39,324 bases of DNA, taken from positions 1 to 39,324 of the forward strand of contig JACQZT010000333.1 of NCBI GenBank assembly GCA_016213755.1, read 5' to 3'. The translations under genes and the position numbers were made by a program. How positions within the stretch are numbered: position 1 is the first letter of the stretch; each line of letters begins with the position of its first letter. The DNA comes from Acidobacteriota bacterium (lineage in GTDB: Bacteria > Acidobacteriota > Terriglobia > Bryobacterales > Bryobacteraceae). Shown here piece by piece: positions 33,564 through 39,324 of the stretch. Below the pieces are notes generated by a model. The model was not told the DNA's origin and searched no databases. It saw nothing but the letters and a program-made list of their open reading frames with translations.

Positions 33564-34610
33564 ATGGCTTCCAGGAAACAGATCCGATACAAAGACGCCG
33601 GCGTGAACATCGACGAGGCCGGCCGCGCCGTCAGTTTCATCAAGAAACACGCCGGCAAGACCTTCACGGCGAGCGTGCTGACCGACATCGGAACCTTCGG
33701 GGCCGGGTTTCGCCTGGCGGGCTGGAAACAGCCGGTGCTGGTAAGTTCGGCCGATGGCGTGGGCACCAAGCTCAAGATTGCGTTTCTCACCGGGCGTCAC
33801 AACACCATCGGCGAAGACCTGGTGAATCACTGCGTGAACGACATCGCCGTGCAAGGCGCACAGCCCCTGTTCTTTCTGGATTACTATGCGACCGGCCGGC
33901 TGCGAGCCGACGTCGCGGGCCAGGTGGTGGAGGGACTGGCGCGCGGCTGCCGCGCCAACGGCTGCGCCCTGATCGGAGGCGAGACGGCGGAGATGCCGGG
34001 CCTGTACACGCAGGGCGAGTACGACCTGGCGGGCTTCATCGTCGGCGCGGTGGAGCGCAGACGCCTGCTCACCGGCGCGGCCATCCGCGCGGGGGACGTG
34101 CTGCTGGGTCTGCCATCGTCGGGGCTGCACACCAACGGTTACTCGCTGGCGCGGAAACTGCTGCTGGAAACCGCCGGCTACGGGCCCCAGACCTATCTTC
34201 CCGAGCTGAAGTGCACGGTGGCCGACGAACTGCTGAAGGTGCACGTCAGTTACCTGGGGTCAATCCAGGCGATGCACACGGCCGGCGTGCTGAAAGGCGC
34301 GGCGCACATCACCGGCGGCGGCATCACGGACAACACCCCGCGCATGCTGCCCAAAGGGCTGGGCGCGCGGATTGACACGGGCAGTTGGAAGGTCCTGCCG
34401 GTCTTCGAGCTGCTCAAACGCATCGGACGGATTCCGGACCCGGACTGGCGGCGCACGTTCAACCTCGGCGTGGGTCTGATTCTGGCCGTCGGCGGCCGGG
34501 ATGCGGCGAAGGCGGAGCGCCTCCTGCGCCGGCAGGGAGCGTCGCCGTTTGTAATCGGGGAAGTCGTCAAACACCCCCGCGGCGGGAAGCCGCGCGTCAC
34601 CTACCAATGA
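33564..34610 (+). CDS. purM: Phosphoribosylformylglycinamidine cyclo-ligase
   Basis: 348 aa, the normal PurM length. Motifs: YKDAGVNIDEAGRAVSFIKK at the N-terminus, SSADGVGTKLKIAFLTGRHN (ATP/substrate loop), LVNHCVNDIAVQGAQPLFFL, LIGGETAEMPGLY and GLPSSGLHTNGYSLARKLL. It closes the imidazole ring to AIR, step five of purine synthesis, using ATP in the cytoplasm. Its TGA overlaps the ATG of purN (ATGA), so the two enzymes are made together. Confidence 0.97.
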   Translation: MASRKQIRYKDAGVNIDEAGRAVSFIKKHAGKTFTASVLTDIGTFGAGFRLAGWKQPVLVSSADGVGTKLKIAFLTGRHNTIGEDLVNHCVNDIAVQGAQPLFFLDYYATGRLRADVAGQVVEGLARGCRANGCALIGGETAEMPGLYTQGEYDLAGFIVGAVERRRLLTGAAIRAGDVLLGLPSSGLHTNGYSLARKLLLETAGYGPQTYLPELKCTVADELLKVHVSYLGSIQAMHTAGVLKGAAHITGGGITDNTPRMLPKGLGARIDTGSWKVLPVFELLKRIGRIPDPDWRRTFNLGVGLILAVGGRDAAKAERLLRRQGASPFVIGEVVKHPRGGKPRVTYQ

Positions 34611-35209
34611 AACGACTGGGCATTCTGCTTTCCGGACGGGGATCCAATTTCGAGGCCATCGCCGACAGCGTCGAGGCGGGCCGCATCCCGGCGTCTATCG
34701 CCGTGGTCCTCTCCAACCGTCCCGAAGCGCGGGGCCTGGAAACCGCCCGCCGGCGGGGCCTCAACGCCGTCTCGATCCCTTCCAAGGGGTTGGACCGCGA
34801 GGTATACGACCGGTTGGTGGTAGCGGAACTTCGCAAACATGAGGTCGACCTGGTCTGCCTGGCAGGATTCATGCGCCTGCTGTCGGCTTACTTTGTGCGC
34901 GAGTTTCCGCTGCGCATTCTGAACATCCATCCTTCCCTGCTGCCGGCGTTTCCCGGTCTGGACGCGCAACACCAGGCGCTCGAGCACGGCGTCAAGATCA
35001 GCGGCTGCACGGTGCACTTTGTGGACGAGTATCTGGACCACGGGCCGATCGTCGTGCAGACCCCTGTCCCGGTGCTGGACGGCGATACCGATGAGACGCT
35101 TTCGCTCCGCATCCTGAAAGAAGAGCACCGCATATACACCGAAGCCATCAACGTGGTTCTCTCCGCCGGGTGGCGGATCGAAGGCCGGCGAGTGGTTACC
35201 GCGCGTTAG
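34607..35209 (+). CDS. purN: Phosphoribosylglycinamide formyltransferase
   Basis: 200 aa, standard PurN size. It begins MKRLGILLSGRGSNFEAIAD with the GAR-binding SGRGSNF loop. The formyl-transfer centre is RILNIHPSLLPAFPGLDAQ, with the catalytic Asn and His, and the later HFVDEYLDHGPIVVQ holds the conserved Asp. It transfers a formyl group from 10-formyl-THF to GAR, step three of purine synthesis. Coupled to purM by ATGA; the stop overlaps the stop of the convergent SelA-like gene by four bases. Confidence 0.97.
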   Translation: MKRLGILLSGRGSNFEAIADSVEAGRIPASIAVVLSNRPEARGLETARRRGLNAVSIPSKGLDREVYDRLVVAELRKHEVDLVCLAGFMRLLSAYFVREFPLRILNIHPSLLPAFPGLDAQHQALEHGVKISGCTVHFVDEYLDHGPIVVQTPVPVLDGDTDETLSLRILKEEHRIYTEAINVVLSAGWRIEGRRVVTAR

Positions 35210-36468
35210 GCGGCGCGCATTCCCTTGCGGCCGGCGGCGAGGATCTGCCGCAAGCGTTGTCCCACCAGCAGGTCCTCGCCGGGCTGCATGGTCATCGAGA
35301 TAATGCGAATGGCGTCGTTGCGGCGCGGCGACTTGCGGTCTCCGAGCACGGCCGGCACCAGGCTGGGGTTGTTCGCGGTGAGGACCTCGATGCGCGGTTC
35401 GCCCTCGCGCAGTTGGCGGTCGCAGTCGGCCACGCTGAAACCCCATTTCTCTTCGTCCCACGTCACCACCAGCGTGGGATAGCGGTTGCCGCCCTGGGGG
35501 ATTTCGATGCGGGTGGCGACGTCCGGCACGCTGTCCACCAGCTTCCGGATGCGCTGGACGCGCAGGTTCCACTCGCGGTCGAGGGCAGCCAGGTCCCGGT
35601 GCGCCCACGCTTCCACCGCCGCCAGGCAGCCCATGATCTCTTCCTTGCCCACTTTCATGGGGCGGCACACCGCGCCCTCCCAGGGGCTTGAGTTGGCCAG
35701 CGCGGCTTCGATCAGGTCCTTGCGGCCCAGCAGCAGGCCCGAGCACTGCGGGCCGCACAGTCCCTTGCCGCCGCTGAAGGTGTACAGGTCGGCGCCCATC
35801 TTCGCGTACAGGCGCAGGTTTTCGAAGGGCGGGATGCCCGCGGCGTCGTCCAGCAGCAGCGGCACGCGCGCGGCCTTGGCGATGGCGATCGCCTTTTCCA
35901 GCCGTTCGCCCAGCGCGGTGGTGTAGATCATGGCCGTGTTGGGGTTGAGAGCGGCCTGCAACTCGGCGTGAGCGCGGGTCAGCACCAGTTTGCCGCCCGC
36001 CAGGCGGATGGCGCTGTCGAAGGCGCTGCGCCCGCCGAACATGACCACCTCGTGCTTGAGGCCGGTGGTGTCGGGCAGTTGCCAGACCTTGGCCGGATCG
36101 CTGCCGGCGATGCAGGCGGCGGTGGCTGCCGCCATCGCGCCCGCGGCGCCCGAAGTGATCATGCCGGACTCGGCGCCCGACAACTGCGCCAGGCGCCGGC
36201 CCACTCCCCGCTGCAATTCGAACATGTCCACGAAGTGCAAGGCGGCCTGCTCCTTCGCGCGCCGGACCTCGGGAAGTTCGAGCGAGCCGCTCAGATAGGT
36301 CCACGTGCCGCGGGCGTTAATGAACGGGCGCACGCCGATGCGGGTGTAGATGTTGTTCCGGCCGCCCCAGGCCTTGGCCCACAAGCCGCGGGCATTGACG
36401 CAAGCAAGCAGAGGCAGCGCGCCCGCCCACTTCACGAACGCGCGCCGGTGAACCGATTCTGAAAACAT
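35206..36468 (-). CDS. Tat-exported SelA-like PLP-dependent enzyme
   Basis: 420 aa. The N-terminus has a Tat signal (VHRRAFVKWAGALPLLA). The rest is a fold-type I PLP enzyme of the SelA-like/DgaE group: PFINARGTWTYLSGSLELPE, SGAAGAMAAATAACIAG, VPLLLDDAAGIPPFENL and YTFSGGKGLCGPQCSGLLLG, whose Lys in SGGKG would bind PLP. True SelA makes selenocysteyl-tRNA; related proteins act on amino sugars acids or amino acids, which fits the carbohydrate-rich surroundings better. No selenoprotein gene is seen. It follows the methyltransferase gene by four bases on the same strand. Substrate unknown; export is unusual for a PLP enzyme. Confidence 0.82.
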   Translation of the reverse strand: MFSESVHRRAFVKWAGALPLLACVNARGLWAKAWGGRNNIYTRIGVRPFINARGTWTYLSGSLELPEVRRAKEQAALHFVDMFELQRGVGRRLAQLSGAESGMITSGAAGAMAAATAACIAGSDPAKVWQLPDTTGLKHEVVMFGGRSAFDSAIRLAGGKLVLTRAHAELQAALNPNTAMIYTTALGERLEKAIAIAKAARVPLLLDDAAGIPPFENLRLYAKMGADLYTFSGGKGLCGPQCSGLLLGRKDLIEAALANSSPWEGAVCRPMKVGKEEIMGCLAAVEAWAHRDLAALDREWNLRVQRIRKLVDSVPDVATRIEIPQGGNRYPTLVVTWDEEKWGFSVADCDRQLREGEPRIEVLTANNPSLVPAVLGDRKSPRRNDAIRIISMTMQPGEDLLVGQRLRQILAAGRKGMRAA

Positions 36469-36472
36469 GACG

Positions 36473-37060
36473 TTACTGGCCGGCGTTTTCGCCGTAGTCC
36501 TTCTTGGCTTTGTCGGTGACGGTCCACAGATACACCGTCCGCCCGTCGACCGAGATCTTCTTGTCGGGCTGCCAGTCGGCCATGTCGAAGGCGTGCGACA
36601 CGATGCGCGTTCCAGTCTTCAGTTGCTTGAGCAGGATCGGACGCAGCCGCCGGTTGACGTCGGGCAGCAGGTACAACGTCACGATCGTGGCTTCGTGAAC
36701 GTCGGCCTCGAACAGGTTCTTCTCGATGAATCGCGCCTTGTCGGACACGCCCGCCTGGCGCGCGTTTTCCTCGGCTTCCTTGATGCGCTCGGGGTTGATG
36801 TCGATGCCCGTTCCGCGCGCCGCGCCGAACTTCTGAAGGGCCATCACCACGATGCGGCCGTCGCCGCAGCCCAGGTCGAACAGGATGTCCGCGCTCTTGA
36901 TCTCACCGAGTTTCAGCATCCCTTCCACCACCTGCGGGGGTGTCGGAACGTAAGGGACCTCTCCGGGACCGTCGTCCCACTGGGCCCGCACGGGCAGGGA
37001 AACCAGAAGCAGGCCGCCGATCAGCGGCGCCAGCGCGAGAAAAACGCTCTTCGTCCTCAT
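36473..37060 (-). CDS. SAM-dependent methyltransferase with a Sec signal peptide
   Basis: 195 aa from the ATG at 37060; the long track ORF upstream is not credible. MRTKSVFLALAPLIGGLLLV followed by PVRAQ is a clear signal peptide. The rest is a class I methyltransferase: ILFDLGCGDGRIVVMALQKF (motif I), GIDINPERIKEAEENARQAG (acidic loop) and NLFEADVHEATIVTLYLLPD. The layout resembles the FAM173/ATPSCKMT-like lysine methyltransferase group. SAM is not normally available outside the cytoplasm, so the signal is puzzling: it may serve as a membrane anchor. It lies in one unit with the SelA-like gene and diverges from the secreted-protein operon. Confidence 0.82.
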   Translation of the reverse strand: MRTKSVFLALAPLIGGLLLVSLPVRAQWDDGPGEVPYVPTPPQVVEGMLKLGEIKSADILFDLGCGDGRIVVMALQKFGAARGTGIDINPERIKEAEENARQAGVSDKARFIEKNLFEADVHEATIVTLYLLPDVNRRLRPILLKQLKTGTRIVSHAFDMADWQPDKKISVDGRTVYLWTVTDKAKKDYGENAGQ

Positions 37061-37153
37061 GCACGAGAGCTTATCACGATTCGGCGCCGCGAATTGGCCG
37101 AAAAAGAATCCTTGCCCGTCCGTGGTTCTTTGTGCACAATCGAAGCAGGACGT

Positions 37154-37179
37154 TACCGAAGTACCGTAAGTACCGGAAG
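37154..37179 (+). repeat. Three tandem TACCG(N)AAG repeats
   Basis: TACCGAAG, TACCGTAAG and TACCGGAAG follow one another directly in front of the ribosome site of the gene at 37186; the last AAG also forms part of the GGAAGG site. A 10-base palindrome TTGTGCACAA lies at 37130-37139. Either could be a binding site in this divergent spacer. Confidence 0.5.
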
Positions 37180-37185
37180 GGCTCC

Positions 37186-37512
37186 ATGAGACATATTGGG
37201 TCCATTGCAGGCCTGCTGCCCTTGCTGGCGCCATACGCTTACGCGGGACATATCTTCGGCGCCTTGCGAGAGAGCGGCCAGCCCGTAAGAGGGGCGGAGG
37301 TCGTGGTGACCTGCGGCCCCAACCGCTACCCGTCGAAAACCGAAAGCGACGGATCATACCGCCTGTTTGCCAAGGAGACGACCCGCTGCAGTCTGCAGGT
37401 AAACTATAAGGGCCAGTCTCCCCGGGCCGAGATCTTCTCTTACAACGAGCCGACCCGCTACGACTTCGACCTGGTTTGGGAGCAGGGCCGGCTGACTCTC
37501 CGCCGGAGGTAA
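37186..37512 (+). CDS. Small secreted carboxypeptidase-regulatory-like domain protein
   Basis: 108 aa from the ATG at 37186 with GGAAGG before it; the track start is far upstream. MRHIGSIAGLLPLLAPYAYA is a signal peptide. The mature protein is one beta-sandwich of the carboxypeptidase-regulatory-like/CnaB type: GHIFGALRESGQPVRGAEVV, then the SKTESDGSYRLFAKETTRCS turn. Two cysteines (VTCGP and TRCSL) could form a disulfide. The C-terminus ends RYDFDLVWEQGRLTLRRR. It is first of three tightly spaced genes; role unknown, probably binding in the envelope. Confidence 0.75.
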   Translation: MRHIGSIAGLLPLLAPYAYAGHIFGALRESGQPVRGAEVVVTCGPNRYPSKTESDGSYRLFAKETTRCSLQVNYKGQSPRAEIFSYNEPTRYDFDLVWEQGRLTLRRR

Positions 37513-37513
37513 G

Positions 37514-38437
37514 ATGCCCGAACCAAAAGGGACCGGCGGACAGAGGCGTTGGTGGGAGACAATCGTCCTTCTCCCGTTGTTAACCGCTTTGGTGGGCTTT
37601 CTCTTTACCTGGCTTCAAAACCAGCGTGAGAACCGCGAAGCGAATACCCGCATCTACGCGGATTTGCTGAGCAAACGGGAAGAGGCCGATTCCGCGCTGC
37701 GCAAGGACATGTTCAGCACGGTCATGACCAAGTTCCTGGCTCCGGCGACCGAAGACGTCGATCAGCAGATTCTGCAAGTCGAGTTGCTGGCCTATAACTT
37801 CCACGAGGCTCTGGACATCGCGCCGCTGTTCAAACACATCCACCGGCGCATCGCCCTGCGGGGCGAAGGGACTCCCGAACAACTGGAGCGCCTGGAGAAA
37901 GCGGCCTCGGACGTGACCGCGAAGGAGACCGGCATGCTGGGAGAAGCCGGTGTGGTCGAGGTCCTGCACATCGACCTGGCGAAGCTCCAGGAGCACCCGG
38001 AAGGCGTGCTGGCGTTGCGCAAGAACCTGTGGCTGAAATCCGATTCCGACGGGCGGGGCGACCCGCTGACCGACCCGCGCGTCCAGGCGAACCTGCGGCG
38101 GTTCACCGTCGAGGTGCTGGAGTTCGACCGGCGCAAGAGGGAGTTTCAATTCCGGCTGCGTGTGAGCCCGCCCGGCAAACCGGAAGCCGAGGAGGAGGTG
38201 GATTCCTGGTTTTGGGCCGGGTTCTTCGACTTCCCCATGATCGACAACACGCGGCTGTCCAAGGGGCAGCGCTGCGCCATCGTGCTGAACACACTGGTGG
38301 AGAAGCAGTTCGCCAAAGCCACTCTGGCTTATTTCCCGGGCTCCCGGGCGAGCCTGAAGGACAAGCCCTACTACGACGAAGTCATTCAGGACCTGCTGCG
38401 CACGCGGCGGCGCGCCGGGGAGTTGAACCAGCCGTGA
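37514..38437 (+). CDS. Membrane-anchored protein of unknown function
   Basis: 307 aa, family not recognised. A short positive N-terminus leads into one membrane helix at about 16-35 (TIVLLPLLTALVGFLFTWLQ), followed by a charged helical stretch (NQRENREANTRIYADLLSKR) that may be coiled coil. The bulk, residues about 40-300, is a soluble domain with VELLAYNFHEALDIAPLFKH and VDSWFWAGFFDFPMIDNTRL. Orientation of that domain is uncertain. It begins one base after the preceding stop and is followed by another small secreted protein, so it may form a complex with both. Confidence 0.75.
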   Translation: MPEPKGTGGQRRWWETIVLLPLLTALVGFLFTWLQNQRENREANTRIYADLLSKREEADSALRKDMFSTVMTKFLAPATEDVDQQILQVELLAYNFHEALDIAPLFKHIHRRIALRGEGTPEQLERLEKAASDVTAKETGMLGEAGVVEVLHIDLAKLQEHPEGVLALRKNLWLKSDSDGRGDPLTDPRVQANLRRFTVEVLEFDRRKREFQFRLRVSPPGKPEAEEEVDSWFWAGFFDFPMIDNTRLSKGQRCAIVLNTLVEKQFAKATLAYFPGSRASLKDKPYYDEVIQDLLRTRRRAGELNQP

Positions 38438-38451
38438 ACCCGGAGCCGCGC

Positions 38452-38817
38452 ATGAGAAAAGCCATGCTGCCGAGAATTGCCGCCGCGGGCCTGATGGTTC
38501 TCCTGGCCAGCCAGGAGCCGCTGCTCGCGCAAGAAGAGGCCCAGCGTGCTCAACCTGCCAGCCTGCGAGTCGAAGTCGTGGCCGGCGAAACGCAGCAAGC
38601 GGTGGCCGATGCCGAAGTGAAGATACACCTGGAATCGACGGAGATTGAGTTCTCGCGGACTGGGTGGACCAAGGAAGACGGAGCGGCGGTCTTTTCCGAG
38701 GTCCCCAGAGGCAAGATCCGGCTTCAGGTGATCCACAAGGACTGGCAGACGCACGGAGAATTCTTCGTGCTCAACCAGGCGCAACAGACCGCGCGCGTGA
38801 TCCTCAAGAAAGACTGA
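38452..38817 (+). CDS. Second small secreted carboxypeptidase-regulatory-like protein
   Basis: 121 aa from the ATG at 38452 (GGAG six bases before); a GTG at 38434 overlapping the previous stop is an alternative. MLPRIAAAGLMVLLASQEPL with LLAQ is a signal peptide. The mature part is a single beta-sandwich domain: SLRVEVVAGETQQAVADAEV, TGWTKEDGAAVFSEVPRGKI, RLQVIHKDWQTHGEFFVLNQ. It has the same fold type as the protein at 37186, so the operon carries two such domains around a membrane protein. A GC-only palindrome CCGGCGCGCCGG follows the stop at 38818-38829. Confidence 0.72.
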   Translation: MRKAMLPRIAAAGLMVLLASQEPLLAQEEAQRAQPASLRVEVVAGETQQAVADAEVKIHLESTEIEFSRTGWTKEDGAAVFSEVPRGKIRLQVIHKDWQTHGEFFVLNQAQQTARVILKKD

Positions 38818-38832
38818 CCGGCGCGCCGGCGC

Positions 38833-39324
38833 CTAAATGGTCTTGCCGATGGGGCCGGGACCGTAGTCGTGCAGCGCGTCGCGGATGGCCAGGCCCCGCA
38901 CGTCGATGCGCTTCAAGTCAGTGGTGCCAATTCCTACGGCCTCGGCCAGGGTCAGCGTGTTGTCTCCGTGCAGGAAGGGCTTTTCGCCGCGCGTGGCGCG
39001 CGGATCGTAGCCCATCACGGCGGTGCACACCGTGTCCAGACACACCGGGTTCTTGCCGGCCAGCATGAGTCCGGGCTTAATGATCTGCACGCCGCGGTTC
39101 CATTCGCCTTCGCCGCCGCGGATGGACCGCACGCCGTCGACAATGCCCAGGTCGATGGGGCGCGCCGCCACCAGGTCGGTGACGATGCGCGGCACGCGGT
39201 GGCCGGAATCGCGCGAGGAGTTGGGGTCCAATTCCTGCGGCACGCCCTTGGGTGGGGTGCGGGCGCCGTTGTGGCACACCGGGCCACGCTCCTGCTTGGG
39301 GTCCTCGTTGCCGTCGGGACCGCA
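38833..39324 (-). CDS. DUF362-type protein, N-terminus outside the window
   Basis: C-terminal portion, open to the window end (upstream codons read CGPDGNEDPKQERGPVCHNG). Phrases RIVTDLVAARPIDLGIVDGV, NRGVQIIKPGLMLAGKNPVC and LDTVCTAVMGYDPRATRG match the DUF362 family, which is often linked to iron-sulfur proteins and of unclear function. The visible 163 residues contain one C in VCHNG, one in NPVC and one in TVC. It is convergent with the small secreted protein gene, with 15 bases between the stops. Start and signal cannot be judged. Confidence 0.75.
   Translation of the reverse strand, partial: CGPDGNEDPKQERGPVCHNGARTPPKGVPQELDPNSSRDSGHRVPRIVTDLVAARPIDLGIVDGVRSIRGGEGEWNRGVQIIKPGLMLAGKNPVCLDTVCTAVMGYDPRATRGEKPFLHGDNTLTLAEAVGIGTTDLKRIDVRGLAIRDALHDYGPGPIGKTI

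Noticed and set aside
35206-36468. Selenocysteine synthase (selA)
   Set aside because: Tat signal, no selenoprotein or selB/selC nearby, and the sequence fits the wider SelA-like group better.

Overview
The window is GC-rich, gene-dense bacterial DNA with about 39 protein genes, frequent ATGA/GTGA stop-start overlaps and many Sec, Tat and lipoprotein signals. The mix of Tol-Pal genes, Tat-tagged carbohydrate enzymes, an ECF sigma/zinc anti-sigma/TPR-CHAT operon and exported carboxypeptidase-regulatory-like proteins suggests an Acidobacteriota genome of the Solibacter/Bryobacter type. This is inferred from gene style only. No rRNA, tRNA, CRISPR array, integrase or IS transposase was seen, and no gene-free stretch exceeds about 230 bases.

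Layout. 1-2972 (minus): tolQ-tolR-tolA/tonB-like-tolB, with tolB cut by the window edge. 2988-3215: spacer with three stacked palindromes and a likely promoter. 3216-7716 (plus): ECF sigma factor, zinc-binding anti-sigma, unknown protein and an 828-aa TPR-CHAT lipoprotein, overlapping so as to suggest translational coupling. 7800-8683: a 39-aa ORF coupled to a FliA-type sigma factor. 8730-11190: DUF302 protein, CcmH-like protein (minus) and a cellulose/mannan-synthase-like GT2. 11266-22191: a zinc-ribbon protein and a carbohydrate block (exported mannonate-dehydratase-like enzyme, FAD oxidoreductase, frameshifted GH106-like rhamnosidase, exported L-rhamnonate-dehydratase-like enzyme) with a YbaK deacylase, an SDR, an unknown protein and a RHH/PIN toxin-antitoxin pair.

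22207-28806 is a compact orphan biosynthetic locus. An FkbH-ACP protein (glyceryl-S-ACP formation) is coupled to a 1051-aa protein fusing two GT4 glycosyltransferases to a type II thioesterase, and an MFS exporter diverges from them. No ketosynthase, condensation or adenylation domain is present. The 3' end of the exporter gene lies in one arm of a 31-bp near-perfect inverted repeat. 28952-31290: a Ni/Co ECF transporter (CbiM/NikM with PDGLE extension, CbiQ, CbiO).

31322-39324: housekeeping and small unknowns: dtd, a GHMP sugar kinase, a small duplicated-motif protein, purM-purN, a Tat-tagged SelA-like PLP enzyme, a methyltransferase with a signal peptide, a three-gene envelope operon, and the C-terminal part of a DUF362 protein.

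The two most system-like loci are the sigma/anti-sigma/TPR-CHAT operon, whose parts parallel the ancillary genes of type III-E CRISPR (TPR-CHAT protease plus sigma regulator) but without CRISPR, and the FkbH-ACP/GT-GT-thioesterase/exporter locus. Functions proposed for both are inference.
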